Below are positions 34,366-42,726 of a stretch of DNA of 64,000 nucleotides, in pieces. This DNA comes from an uncultured Bacteroidales bacterium. Lineage in GTDB: Bacteria; Bacteroidota; Bacteroidia; Bacteroidales; FEN-979. The stretch's first letter is position 1. Each line of letters starts with the position of its first letter. The position numbers were made by a program, and so were the translations under genes. The notes beneath the pieces were generated by a model. That model ran no database searches, was not told where the DNA came from, and worked only from the letters and a program-made list of their open reading frames with translations. The stretch spans positions 1-64,000 of the forward strand of contig CAIVAT010000034.1 in NCBI GenBank assembly GCA_903903985.1. The letters run 5' to 3'.

Positions 34366-34752
34366 CTAACGTTTACTAAACTGGAATCTTTTACGGGCTT
34401 TTTTCTGTCCGAATTTTTTACGTTCCACCATACGCGGGTCGCGCATCAGCAGGCCTTTGGCCTTCAAGGGTGGGCGATGTTCTTCGTTGATTTCGCACAA
34501 TGCGCGGGCGATTGCGAGGGCAAGCGCTTCTGCCTGTCCGCGGATACCACCGCCATCAAGGTTTACCTTGATATCGTATTTACCCTGGTTGTTGGTCACC
34601 TCAAACGGTTCGGTTACCTTAAATTGAAGAATCGGCGTGGGAAAATAGTTCTTGAATTCGCGGCCATTCACGGTAATGATGCCCTGGCCTTCCTTCAGAT
34701 AGATACGTGCAACGGCAGTTTTCCTTCTGCCGAGGGTGTTGATAACTTCCAT
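34366..34752 (-). CDS. rpsI: Ribosomal protein S9
   Basis: A 128-residue S9 with the LGRRKTAVARIYL N-terminus (about 6-18), GGGIRGQAEALALAIARAL (about 68-86) and the KKARKRFQFSKR C-terminus, whose terminal Lys-Arg reaches the P site. It lies 1 bp downstream of rplM. Confidence 0.98.
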   Translation of the reverse strand: MEVINTLGRRKTAVARIYLKEGQGIITVNGREFKNYFPTPILQFKVTEPFEVTNNQGKYDIKVNLDGGGIRGQAEALALAIARALCEINEEHRPPLKAKGLLMRDPRMVERKKFGQKKARKRFQFSKR

Positions 34753-34753
34753 A

Positions 34754-35209
34754 TTACTTGATTGAGGTTAATTTCATAGGTTTCGGTTGCTGTGCATTGT
34801 GCAGGTGTTCGGGGCCGGCGTAAACATAAAGGTTCCGGAACAGTTCGCGGCCCAGCCGGTTCTTCGGGAGCATTCCCTTGATGGCCTTTTCCACCACGGC
34901 AGTCGGCTTTTTGGCAAGCAGTTTGACGGGGGTTGATTCCTTTTGCCCTCCGGGGTACCCCGAATGGGTAAGATAAATTTTATCCTCCATCTTCTTGCCC
35001 GTAAGCAGAATTTTTTCGGCGTTGATGATGACAACATTGTCGCCACAATCGACATGGGGTGTGTAATTGGTCTTTGTTTTGCCTTTCAGCAACATCGCCA
35101 CTTTGGCTGCCAGTCGGCCAAGAACCTGACCTTCGGCATCGATAAGCACCCAATCTTTGGTCACGGTGGCCGCGTTTGCGCTTATTGTCTTGTAACTTAA
35201 CGTATTCAT
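34754..35209 (-). CDS. rplM: Ribosomal protein L13
   Basis: A 151-residue L13 with [19 protein letters not shown] (about 20-38), [20 protein letters not shown] (about 41-60) and [21 protein letters not shown] (split across about 113-133). It is the first gene of the rplM-rpsI-rpsB-tsf operon and is preceded by a recognisable promoter. L13 commonly autoregulates its operon, but no leader structure is clear in the 50-nt leader. Confidence 0.98.
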   Translation of the reverse strand: MNTLSYKTISANAATVTKDWVLIDAEGQVLGRLAAKVAMLLKGKTKTNYTPHVDCGDNVVIINAEKILLTGKKMEDKIYLTHSGYPGGQKESTPVKLLAKKPTAVVEKAIKGMLPKNRLGRELFRNLYVYAGPEHLHNAQQPKPMKLTSIK

Positions 35210-35261
35210 GCTTCTTCCTGATTATTTTTAAAAATGAACCTTTTTCTTCCAAAAAGGGGTG

Positions 35262-35292
35262 CAAAGATATTGGTAATTTTATTTACTGCAAT
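35262..35292 (-). promoter_or_regulatory. Bacteroidota-type promoter of the rplM operon
   Basis: On the minus strand: -33 box ATTG (one mismatch to TTTG) at 35289-35292, 19 bp spacer, then -7 box TATCTTTG at 35262-35269. This matches the TTTG-N19-21-TAnnTTTG pattern. It leaves a leader of about 45-50 nt before rplM. Confidence 0.7.
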
Positions 35293-35380
35293 GACATTTG
35301 AGGATTTAAATAATATATTTTTGCATTATCGTTTATTCTGTGACATTTATTTGTAATTTTATGGCTTATTTTGTGACATT

Positions 35381-35456
35381 ACACCTCACCCTAACCCTCT
35401 CCTCAAGGATATGGAATTCCCTTTCCCTTGAGGAGAAGGGGTGAGGGGATGAGGCG
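35381..35456. repeat. Intergenic palindromic element (CCTCACCC...GGGTGAGG), strong copy
   Basis: A nested inverted repeat: CTCCTCAAGG pairs with CCTTGAGGAG across a central GAATTC-containing loop, and outer ACCTCACCC pairs with GGGGTGAGGGG. It lies between the rplM promoter and the Pif1-like helicase. It resembles copies at 5668-5720 and 60605-60685. Confidence 0.75.
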
Positions 35457-35473
35457 CATATAATCCTATCCTT

Positions 35474-37696
35474 ATGGAATACCGTCAAAATGAACAACTA
35501 CTCCTGGCAACAGAATTTGTTCAGTTTACGAACAAAAATATTTTTTTAACAGGCCGTGCCGGAACCGGGAAAACCACCTTTTTACATAATCTCAGGAAGA
35601 TGACACCCAAAAGGATGGTTGTGGTTGCCCCTACCGGTGTGGCAGCGATCAATGCCGGTGGGGTCACCATCCATTCCTTTTTTCAATTGGGATTTGGCCC
35701 GGCGATACCGGAATCGGCCATGCCTAATACACAGGGGAGCCCGCGGGAAAGGTTCCAGCGTAAATTCAATCGTGAAAAAATCAGGCTGATCAAATGCATC
35801 GACCTGCTGGTGATCGATGAAATCAGTATGGTGCGTGCAGATATCCTCGATGCCGTTGACGAAGTTTTACGAAAATATCGAAACCATTCCAAACCTTTTG
35901 GCGGGGTGCAACTGCTGATGATCGGCGACCTGCATCAACTCGCACCGGTGATTAAAGAGGATGAATGGAATATTCTCAAGGATTATTATCCCACGGCCTA
36001 TTTTTTTGATAGCCTGGCACTGAAAAAATCCAACCCCATCACCATCGAATTAAAAGAAATTTTCAGGCAATCGGATGCCCGCTTTATTTCTCTGCTCAAC
36101 CGGGTCAGGGAAAACAAAATTGACAACCAAACACTTTGTGAACTTAACGCACGATACATCCCAGGGTTTAACCCCGGGCTTAAGCCCGGGGTGGAGCCCG
36201 GGGTGGAGCCCGGGGGTGAGTCCTGGGATCAGGAAGGCTACATTACCTTAACCACTCACAACGCGAATGCCTTTGAGATGAACAGGGTGAAATTAGAAGC
36301 TTTGAACGGGAATCCGCGTGTTTTCTCTGCCGGAATCACCGGTGACTTCCCGAAATATAATTTCCCCACCGAGGAAGAACTCAAATTGAAACCTCATGCC
36401 CAGGTCATGTTCATCAAAAACGATTTGTCACCCGAAAAGCAATTCTACAACGGGAAAATAGGTGAAATAACACGAATCGAAGAAGAGGTTGTTTTTGTGA
36501 AATGCCCTGCCGACGCGGAAGAAATAGCTGTTGGCCGGGTGAAATGGGAAAACATCAAATATTCACTTCACGAGGAAACCAAAGAAATCAAAGAGGATGT
36601 CGTGGGCAGTTTCACTCAGATTCCCCTCAAACTGGCATGGGCGATCACCATACATAAAAGCCAGGGGCTTACTTTCGACAAGGTAATAATAGATGCAAAC
36701 GCCGCTTTTGCTTTCGGGCAGGTTTATGTGGCATTGAGCCGCTGCAGGACTTTTGACGGAATTGTGCTCAGCACTCCCATTGCCGTGTCGGGAATTAAGA
36801 CCGATTCCGCGGTATTAAGATATTCAAATGAGACCCGTCAAAACGAAACGGGTGCCGATACCTTATCTGAGTCGAAAAACATTTTTCAAAGAGATTTATT
36901 CATTGAACTATTTGATTTTAGATCAATTAAATACAGATTTACCAATTTGTTCAAGTTGATAATTGAAAATTCAAAAATCCTTGATCCTTCGTTGGTCCCT
37001 GAACTTCAGGTTATTGGAAATACATGTGATGCCGGTTTATTTCAAATTGCAGAGAAATTCAAAACTCAACTGGTAAAATTGCTGACCGCGACGATGCTTC
37101 CCGAAGAAAATCCTGAATTGCAGCAACGTACGAAACAGGCCGCATTGTATTTTATTTCCAATCTGAAAGATCCGCTTTCAGTCAATCTTGGAAAACTCAA
37201 CCTGGACACAGATAATAAAGCGCTCAGAAAACTTTTATCGGAATCATTTGAAAAATTGCAGCTGGAAATTTTCATCAAACTGTCCTGCCTTGAGAATTGT
37301 CAAAATGGCCTGGATACCATTTCCTACCTCAAAACAAGGGCGGATGCATCCTTAGACTTCCGCCCGCATGGCAGGCAAAAAGCACAGCATCAACAGCAGT
37401 ACTCAAAAACCATTATACATCCGGTACTTTTTACGGAACTCAAACGTTGGCGTGATGACCTGGCCGATGAAATGAATATACCGAAATATAGGGTCCTGCC
37501 ACAGAAATCGATGCTGGAACTGATGAACAAACTGCCCGTTACCCTTGAAGGGTTAACACGGGTAAAAGGGATCGGGAAGCTCAAAATGAAACAGTTTGGT
37601 TTGGAGATCATTTCCATCATCAGTACTTATTGTGCCGATCATGATATCATCCCTTCACAAACTGAGATCGCTGTTGCAAAAAGAGATAAAAAATAA
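35474..37696 (+). CDS. Pif1-like superfamily 1B DNA helicase with C-terminal HRDC domain
   Basis: A 740-residue protein. It has Walker A GRAGTGKTT (27-35), VVAPTGVAAINAGGVTIHSF (about 50-69), Walker B LLVIDEISM (about 113-121), LMIGDLHQLAPV (about 149-160), a LAWAITIHKSQGLTFD motif (about 387-402) and YVALSRCR (about 418-425). Residues 655-725 form an HRDC domain (VLPQKSMLEL, then LTRVKGIGKLK). Pif1-type helicases unwind G-quadruplexes and DNA forks. Residues 228-246 (GFNPGLKPGVEPGVEPGG) are a low-complexity insert encoded by a GC-rich palindrome. A second proline/histidine-rich insert lies near 627-640. Confidence 0.9.
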   Translation: MEYRQNEQLLLATEFVQFTNKNIFLTGRAGTGKTTFLHNLRKMTPKRMVVVAPTGVAAINAGGVTIHSFFQLGFGPAIPESAMPNTQGSPRERFQRKFNREKIRLIKCIDLLVIDEISMVRADILDAVDEVLRKYRNHSKPFGGVQLLMIGDLHQLAPVIKEDEWNILKDYYPTAYFFDSLALKKSNPITIELKEIFRQSDARFISLLNRVRENKIDNQTLCELNARYIPGFNPGLKPGVEPGVEPGGESWDQEGYITLTTHNANAFEMNRVKLEALNGNPRVFSAGITGDFPKYNFPTEEELKLKPHAQVMFIKNDLSPEKQFYNGKIGEITRIEEEVVFVKCPADAEEIAVGRVKWENIKYSLHEETKEIKEDVVGSFTQIPLKLAWAITIHKSQGLTFDKVIIDANAAFAFGQVYVALSRCRTFDGIVLSTPIAVSGIKTDSAVLRYSNETRQNETGADTLSESKNIFQRDLFIELFDFRSIKYRFTNLFKLIIENSKILDPSLVPELQVIGNTCDAGLFQIAEKFKTQLVKLLTATMLPEENPELQQRTKQAALYFISNLKDPLSVNLGKLNLDTDNKALRKLLSESFEKLQLEIFIKLSCLENCQNGLDTISYLKTRADASLDFRPHGRQKAQHQQQYSKTIIHPVLFTELKRWRDDLADEMNIPKYRVLPQKSMLELMNKLPVTLEGLTRVKGIGKLKMKQFGLEIISIISTYCADHDIIPSQTEIAVAKRDKK
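36160..36229. repeat. GC-rich palindromic insert inside the helicase gene
   Basis: It contains a perfect 20-bp palindrome CCCCGGGCTTAAGCCCGGGG (36172-36191), followed by two copies of GTGGAGCCCGGG. The insert keeps the reading frame and encodes a Pro/Gly-rich loop between helicase subdomains. Confidence 0.8.
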
Positions 37697-37701
37697 TTCT
37701 G

Positions 37702-39102
37702 ATGCATCATCGACTTTTAACTGATCATCTTTCGCGCATCAAACCTTTCTGCCTCTTTGGCGCCAAAGGGGTCGGGAAAACAACGGTGGTCAGGGAGTTT
37801 GCCGGTAAATTCAGCAACTGCATCCACCTCAATCTGGAGACAGGGGTTGACCGCGCCATCTTCAACTTTGACGTACCCGCCGACGAAACACTCAAAGCAA
37901 TCAGCTTTTTAAAAGGAAAGGAGGTCCGGGGAACGGGGACCCTCATCGTGCTTGATGAGCTTTACCGCTGCCAGGAGGCGATCAAATGGGTGAGGAAGCA
38001 GGCTGATGGGCGGAAGTACAGAGACACTGACAGGAGGACGGGCGGACCGTCGGACAATTTTGCAGGATCCGGAGGACCGTTTATTATTGCAAATTCCTCA
38101 ATAATGACAAAGGAAATGGATATGCTGACCGACCTTGAAAACGGGATCATGCAGCCGCTTTTTTTATATCCCTTTTCCTTTGAGGAATTTCTGATGGTGG
38201 TTGAAGATCCCGCGGCTCTTGAGGCATTCAGGGAAGTGCCGGTACCCTATTATGCCTATGAAAAGTTACTGAACTATTTTCACATCTATTCCATGATTGG
38301 CGGGATGCCGGAAATTATTGGTGAATATGCAGCCAACCGGCATCTTTCGGGGCTTAAAAATATTTATAAACGGGTTGAAGAAAGACTCATCCAGGGACTG
38401 CAGGATGTATCAGCCAGCACGAAAAGCCGGGACCTGGCAGTGGAAGTACTTCAAAACACCTATCCCTTTGCGGCCACCAGGATCAGTTTCAACCGCTTCG
38501 GGAACCTGGAAAAAGGGAGCCGGGAGATCAGCCAGGCATTCAGGATGATGGAACGTGACTTTTTCCTCCAAATGATCTACCCGGTCACCTCCACCACCTT
38601 GCCGCTTGCGCCCGATTTCTCTAAGTTCCCGAGGGTGCAACTGCTTGATACCGGGCTTGTCAATTATTTCTCAGGTATTCAGAAACCCCTGTTCCAATCA
38701 CACGACATGAATGCAATTTTCGAAGGGCAGATTGCCCGGCAGGTAGTGGGGCAGGAGTTGCTGTGTGCGGGAAACCCTGATGCCGGCGCCCGTTCACATT
38801 TAAACTTCTGGATTAGGAACAAGGCCCAATCCAGGGCGGAGGTCGATTTTGTATTTCAATATGATGATTGGCTCATTCCCGTGGTCGTCCGGTCAGGGGA
38901 GCCCGGCCGGCTCAGGTCACTGCATCAGTTTATCGATTTAGCCCCGCATGCCTATGCAGTGCGTTTGCATGCGGGTAAACTGGCTGTTCAGCAAACGCAG
39001 ACCATTCGTGGAAAAAACTTTTACCTCCTGAACCTCCCCTACTTTCTTGCCGGAAAAATCAAAGAACATCTGAAAGGGTTCTTAAGGTTTGCGAATGGAT
39101 GA
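37702..39102 (+). CDS. AAA-type ATPase with DUF4143 domain
   Basis: A 466-residue protein of the AAA_14/DUF4143 family. Walker A is GAKGVGKTT (20-28), Walker B LIVLDEL (about 82-88), a FIIANSS sensor strand lies near 130-136, and the DUF4143 region (about 250-400) ends in AEVDFVFQYDDWLIPV-like nuclease-superfamily residues (about 384-399). Such proteins are common, variable accessory ATPases in Bacteroidota. Their role is unknown, though defence or toxin links have been proposed. A Gly/Arg-rich insert (about 100-128) separates Walker B from the sensor and includes a GGGCGGAAGT repeat. It begins 5 bp after the helicase stop. Confidence 0.8.
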   Translation: MHHRLLTDHLSRIKPFCLFGAKGVGKTTVVREFAGKFSNCIHLNLETGVDRAIFNFDVPADETLKAISFLKGKEVRGTGTLIVLDELYRCQEAIKWVRKQADGRKYRDTDRRTGGPSDNFAGSGGPFIIANSSIMTKEMDMLTDLENGIMQPLFLYPFSFEEFLMVVEDPAALEAFREVPVPYYAYEKLLNYFHIYSMIGGMPEIIGEYAANRHLSGLKNIYKRVEERLIQGLQDVSASTKSRDLAVEVLQNTYPFAATRISFNRFGNLEKGSREISQAFRMMERDFFLQMIYPVTSTTLPLAPDFSKFPRVQLLDTGLVNYFSGIQKPLFQSHDMNAIFEGQIARQVVGQELLCAGNPDAGARSHLNFWIRNKAQSRAEVDFVFQYDDWLIPVVVRSGEPGRLRSLHQFIDLAPHAYAVRLHAGKLAVQQTQTIRGKNFYLLNLPYFLAGKIKEHLKGFLRFANG

Positions 39103-39120
39103 CCGTTTTCCGTATCTTTG
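39088..39120 (+). promoter_or_regulatory. Near-perfect Bacteroidota promoter of gldA
   Basis: -33 box TTTG (39088-39091), 21-bp spacer, -7 box TATCTTTG (39113-39120). It lies partly inside the 3' end of the DUF4143 gene, 25 bp before the gldA start. Confidence 0.8.
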
Positions 39121-39145
39121 CGCGGCTTTTTCAACTATATATCAT

Positions 39146-40147
39146 ATGTCGATCAGTGTTTCCAACATCACCAAAATCTATGGCACCCAGAAGGCGCTTG
39201 ATAATGTGACGCTTGAAATAAAACCCGGTGGGATCACGGGGCTGCTTGGCCCAAATGGTGCAGGGAAGAGTACCCTGATGAAGATCCTCTCCTGTTTCAT
39301 TCCTCCCACCTCGGGAGATGCTTCTGTTTGTGGTTTCGATGTGCTGGAACAGTCCATAGAAGTAAGGAAAAAGGTCGGTTACCTTCCTGAGAACAATCCG
39401 CTGTACCTTGATTTATATGTAAGGGAATTCCTGGGATTTATTGCAGGAACACATCAACTGAAAGGAAATATAGCCCATCGGGTTGCAGAGATGATCGAAA
39501 TGACCGGGTTGCAGTCGGAGCAGCACAAGAAAATCGGTGCACTTTCCAAGGGTTTCCGTCAGCGGGTCGGACTTGCCCAGGCCCTGATACACGATCCGGA
39601 AGTTCTGATTCTCGATGAGCCCACTTCAGGGCTTGATCCCAATCAATTGATCGAAATCCGGAATTTGATTACGCAGGTGGGCAAGACAAAAACGGTGATG
39701 ATGTCAACGCACATCATGCAGGAGGTAGAAGCCATTTGCACGCGGGCGGTCATCATTCACCAGGGTCGCATCATTGCTGATGATTCCACACAAAACCTGC
39801 AGCACGTTGCAACTTCAAGGGTCATCATCATGGTCGAGTTCGACGCACCGGTTCAGGGGTCATTGCTCAATAAAATACCCGGGGTTTTATCGTGTGTGAT
39901 CCCGGGAAGAAAAGATGCAGATCGAATTATTAAAAACGAATCCCGAATTCCGAATATTGGGGAACCTGTTTCCGCCATCGCTGACCATTCATCAACCATC
40001 TGGCATCTGATTTCGGCTCCAGACACAGATATCCGGGCGGAAGTATTCCAGTTCGCGGTAGAGAAAAAATACACCGTGTTATCCCTGCACCGTGAAGAAC
40101 AGAAACTGGAAGAGGTTTTCCAGGAGTTGACAAGGCCCTGGGCCTGA
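39146..40147 (+). CDS. gldA: ABC transporter ATP-binding protein, GldA-like
   Basis: A protein of about 333 residues, starting at ATG 39146 (MSISVSNITK); the upstream ATG at 39089 lies within the promoter. Walker A is GPNGAGKST (35-43), the signature LSKGFRQRVGLAQAL is near 132-146, and Walker B with the D-loop, LILDEPTSGLDP, is near 153-164. The family is ABC-2 type. YLPENNPLYLDLYVREFL after the Q-loop is typical of GldA. In Flavobacterium, GldA works with GldF and GldG in gliding. In non-gliding Bacteroidales orthologues persist. No GldFG genes are adjacent here, so a gliding role is unproven. Confidence 0.8.
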   Translation: MSISVSNITKIYGTQKALDNVTLEIKPGGITGLLGPNGAGKSTLMKILSCFIPPTSGDASVCGFDVLEQSIEVRKKVGYLPENNPLYLDLYVREFLGFIAGTHQLKGNIAHRVAEMIEMTGLQSEQHKKIGALSKGFRQRVGLAQALIHDPEVLILDEPTSGLDPNQLIEIRNLITQVGKTKTVMMSTHIMQEVEAICTRAVIIHQGRIIADDSTQNLQHVATSRVIIMVEFDAPVQGSLLNKIPGVLSCVIPGRKDADRIIKNESRIPNIGEPVSAIADHSSTIWHLISAPDTDIRAEVFQFAVEKKYTVLSLHREEQKLEEVFQELTRPWA

Positions 40148-40172
40148 TCGTGCACTTTTTCCACAGTCTTTT

Positions 40173-40201
40173 TTTGAGATAAATAAATTTTAGTAATTTT
40201 G
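40173..40201 (+). promoter_or_regulatory. Possible metK promoter
   Basis: TTTG at 40173-40176 and TAATTTTG at 40194-40201, separated by 17 bp (slightly short of the usual 19-21). It predicts a leader of about 260 nt. Confidence 0.45.
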
Positions 40202-40336
40202 CAGCCGCAATAGTGGACAGATTTGATTGATTGCAACCACTGGAAAAAAATGCTAAACCAACATTTCCTTCCTACAATCAAAAATCAAATCGTTTATTTT
40301 AATGTTTTACCTGTGGAAGCCTTGATGCGTATTGCG

Positions 40337-40432
40337 TGACAGGGTGACAGGGTAACAGGGTGACAGGGTGACAGGGTAACAGGGTAACAGGGTAACAGGG
40401 TAACAGGGTAACAGGGTGACAGGGTAACAGGG
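40337..40432. repeat. Octanucleotide tandem array, 12 units of T(G/A)ACAGGG
   Basis: Twelve perfect head-to-tail 8-bp units: seven TAACAGGG and five TGACAGGG. They are free of other variation and followed by one degenerate partial unit. It ends 34 bp before the metK start codon. Such a homogeneous array is expected to be length-variable by slippage. Confidence 0.95.
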
Positions 40433-40441
40433 GAACAAATA

Positions 40442-40462
40442 AATCGTAAATCTAAAATCATT
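40442..40462. repeat. Heptameric array (AATCGTA family), 3 units, upstream of metK
   Basis: AATCGTA, AATCTAA, AATCATT in tandem, ending 4 bp before the metK start. This is one of the few arrays of the family at a 5' end. Confidence 0.55.
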
Positions 40463-40466
40463 TAAT

Positions 40467-41810
40467 ATGGGCTATTTATTTACATCGGAGTCCGTTTCAG
40501 AGGGACATCCGGATAAAGTTGCAGATCAGATATCAGATGCCTTGCTTGATGAATTCATGAAATGGGATCCGGAATCGAAAGTAGCATGCGAAACCTTTGT
40601 TACCACCGGGCTTGTTGTTTGCGGTGGCGAGGTAAGGACCAATGGATGGGTTGACGTACAGGAAACAGCGCGTCGTGTGATCCGGCAGATTGGTTATACC
40701 AAGGCGGAGTACCGCTTCGATTGTGATTCCTGCGGGGTGATCTCCACCATCCACGAGCAGTCGGCTGATATCAACCAGGGGGTGGTACGTGAAAAGAAAG
40801 AAGATCAGGGCGCGGGAGACCAGGGCATGATGTTTGGCTATGCCTGCAACGAGATGGAGAACATGATGCCCATGTCGATCGAACTGGCTCATATCTTCCT
40901 GCAGGAACTGGCTGAAATACGCCGGGAAGGCAAGCAGATGAAATACCTACGGCCCGACAGCAAATCGCAGGTCACCATTGAATATGATGACAAGGGAAAG
41001 CCGGTTCGCATCGATACCATCGTGGTGAGTACCCAGCATGACGATTTCATTCAACCTGCATCAAAGACTGTCAAGGCAGAAAAAGCAGCAGAAAAGGCCA
41101 TGCAGGACAAAATCAGGGATGATGTTCAGAAAATCCTGATTCCCAGGGTCAAGAAAACGTTGCCATCAAAGATTCAGAAACTCTTCCAGGGTGATTTCAA
41201 ACTACACGTGAACCCTACGGGAAAATTCGTCATCGGCGGACCTCATGGCGATACAGGCCTTACCGGACGCAAGATCATCGTGGACACTTATGGTGGACAC
41301 GGAGCCCATGGCGGCGGAGCTTTCTCCGGCAAAGATCCTTCAAAGGTCGACCGTTCGGCCGCCTATGCTGCCCGGCATATCGCCAAGAACATGGTGGCTG
41401 CCGGTGTTGCCGACCAGGTACTGATCCAGGTTGCCTATGCCATCGGGGTGGCACAGCCTGTCGGAATCTACGTAAATACCTTCGGTACAGCCAAAGTGAA
41501 AGATAAAAAAGGGTCCATGCTGCCTGACGGAGTGATTGCCGAGAAAATCAGCAAAATATTTGACCTGCGCCCTTATGCCATCGTGGAAAGGTTCGGACTG
41601 AAGAATCCTATTTACCAGCCTACTGCATCCTATGGTCATTTTGGCCGTGATCATTACTCCAGGGAGGTCGAAGTTTTTTATCCCGTTAAAGGTTCAAAAC
41701 CGATCAAAGTTAATGGTACCGGGAAAGAGGTTTACATGAAAAAAGTCGATTTCTTTGCCTGGGAAAAAGTTGATTATGCCGACAAACTCAGGAAAGAATT
41801 TGGCATTTAA
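40467..41810 (+). CDS. metK: S-adenosylmethionine synthetase
   Basis: A 447-residue MetK. It has [20 protein letters not shown] near the N-terminus (11-30), the [12 protein letters not shown] hexapeptide region (about 116-127), the [34 protein letters not shown] block (split across about 252-285) and [12 protein letters not shown]. It is somewhat longer than the E. coli enzyme (384), mainly from an Asp/Lys-rich insert around 150-250, as in other Bacteroidota. It makes SAM for UbiE and the ICMT-like enzyme here. The octamer array just upstream is the most striking regulatory oddity. Confidence 0.97.
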   Translation: MGYLFTSESVSEGHPDKVADQISDALLDEFMKWDPESKVACETFVTTGLVVCGGEVRTNGWVDVQETARRVIRQIGYTKAEYRFDCDSCGVISTIHEQSADINQGVVREKKEDQGAGDQGMMFGYACNEMENMMPMSIELAHIFLQELAEIRREGKQMKYLRPDSKSQVTIEYDDKGKPVRIDTIVVSTQHDDFIQPASKTVKAEKAAEKAMQDKIRDDVQKILIPRVKKTLPSKIQKLFQGDFKLHVNPTGKFVIGGPHGDTGLTGRKIIVDTYGGHGAHGGGAFSGKDPSKVDRSAAYAARHIAKNMVAAGVADQVLIQVAYAIGVAQPVGIYVNTFGTAKVKDKKGSMLPDGVIAEKISKIFDLRPYAIVERFGLKNPIYQPTASYGHFGRDHYSREVEVFYPVKGSKPIKVNGTGKEVYMKKVDFFAWEKVDYADKLRKEFGI

Positions 41811-41811
41811 A

Positions 41812-42720
41812 TTGAAGATAATCCTCTTCCTTTCTCTGATTTTCCTGTTATTGCTTTCTCATGCAGGAAGTGCGCAAATTGATATTCAGCGCTATACTAC
41901 GGCAACGGATACTTTTTACTGGAAACACTATGTTCATATCGCGAAACCGCCAAGGCTCAACCTGAGGCGGTTTTCGGTTTCACAACCGGCAAAAAAAATC
42001 GATGCCTTCCTGGCTCAAAACCTCAACCGGTTTGCTCAGTTTACCAATGATTCCACTCCTGAATTTTCTGTAAAAGACCTGAAAAAGTGCCTTTACCCTG
42101 TTGAAATTAACGGAGACAAACTCACTGATATGATCTTCAGCGGGCCCAGTGGAGGAGTGTCGGACATGGTGCAGATCTGGATCAATCGCCGGGATCGTTT
42201 TGAACTCGTTTTTGAGGACTACCAGTACATCTCGAAATTCAGAACCGTTGACCATTTACTGGCTGAAATGCAAACCGGAGATCCGGGGAACAAGGACGAT
42301 TATCTCTATTTCACCCGCGATTACCGTGTTGAGCAGGAAAAAGGCGAAATTGCATTTGTTAAAGGGAAGCAGATTGTCGCTTATCAATACACGGAAGAAC
42401 CTTCCGTTTACTATCCGCAGCCTGTTCCGTTTACAGCTTACGCGGATACGATGCTACTCAGGGCTTCCGCATCACACCTGAATGAACCTTTTCTTCCGCG
42501 TCTGGGCACATTCGGGAACATTGTGGCCAAATACCGTACCAAAGCAACCGGAATGGCACTGGCTTATAAATCGAACGGGAAAGGCAACGATTGGTTTTTT
42601 GTGGAGATTTCTCCCTCCGTATCACCGTCAGCATCAATCCTGTATGACGTTGAAAAGTTGCCAACGTTTATCCGCGGATGGGTTTCAAGCCGGTCAATTC
42701 ACCTGTTGGTAACGAGGTAA
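41812..42720 (+). CDS. Exported protein of unknown function
   Basis: About 302 residues. A TTG at 41812, 1 bp after the metK stop, gives a clean signal peptide (MKIILFLSLIFLLLLSHAGSA type, hydrophobic core at about 3-17). ATG codons further upstream would overlap metK out of phase and add polar residues before the core, so TTG is preferred. The mature protein has SVKDLKKCLYPVEINGDKLTD near 85 and an aromatic-rich C-terminal half. No family is recognised. Translational coupling to metK is likely. Confidence 0.65.
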   Translation: MKIILFLSLIFLLLLSHAGSAQIDIQRYTTATDTFYWKHYVHIAKPPRLNLRRFSVSQPAKKIDAFLAQNLNRFAQFTNDSTPEFSVKDLKKCLYPVEINGDKLTDMIFSGPSGGVSDMVQIWINRRDRFELVFEDYQYISKFRTVDHLLAEMQTGDPGNKDDYLYFTRDYRVEQEKGEIAFVKGKQIVAYQYTEEPSVYYPQPVPFTAYADTMLLRASASHLNEPFLPRLGTFGNIVAKYRTKATGMALAYKSNGKGNDWFFVEISPSVSPSASILYDVEKLPTFIRGWVSSRSIHLLVTR

Positions 42721-42726
42721 ACTGGT

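Larger units (their letters stand above)
40148..40466. other. Regulatory region between gldA and metK
   Basis: A 319-bp region. From left to right it holds a TTTG-N17-TAATTTTG promoter-like pair (40173-40201), plain AT-rich DNA, a 12-unit octanucleotide array (40337-40432) and a three-unit heptamer array (40442-40462), then metK. If the promoter is used, both arrays are in the metK leader RNA. Confidence 0.6.

Noticed and set aside
34261-34761. A 166-codon open frame opposite rpsB/rpsI
   Set aside because: It is antisense to two certain ribosomal-protein genes and shows no coherent protein.
39089-39145. Upstream start for gldA
   Set aside because: It would place the start inside the promoter boxes and add residues unlike the family N-terminus.
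40337-40432. The array before metK as a CRISPR
   Set aside because: Units are 8 bp, directly adjacent with no spacers, and no cas genes are nearby.
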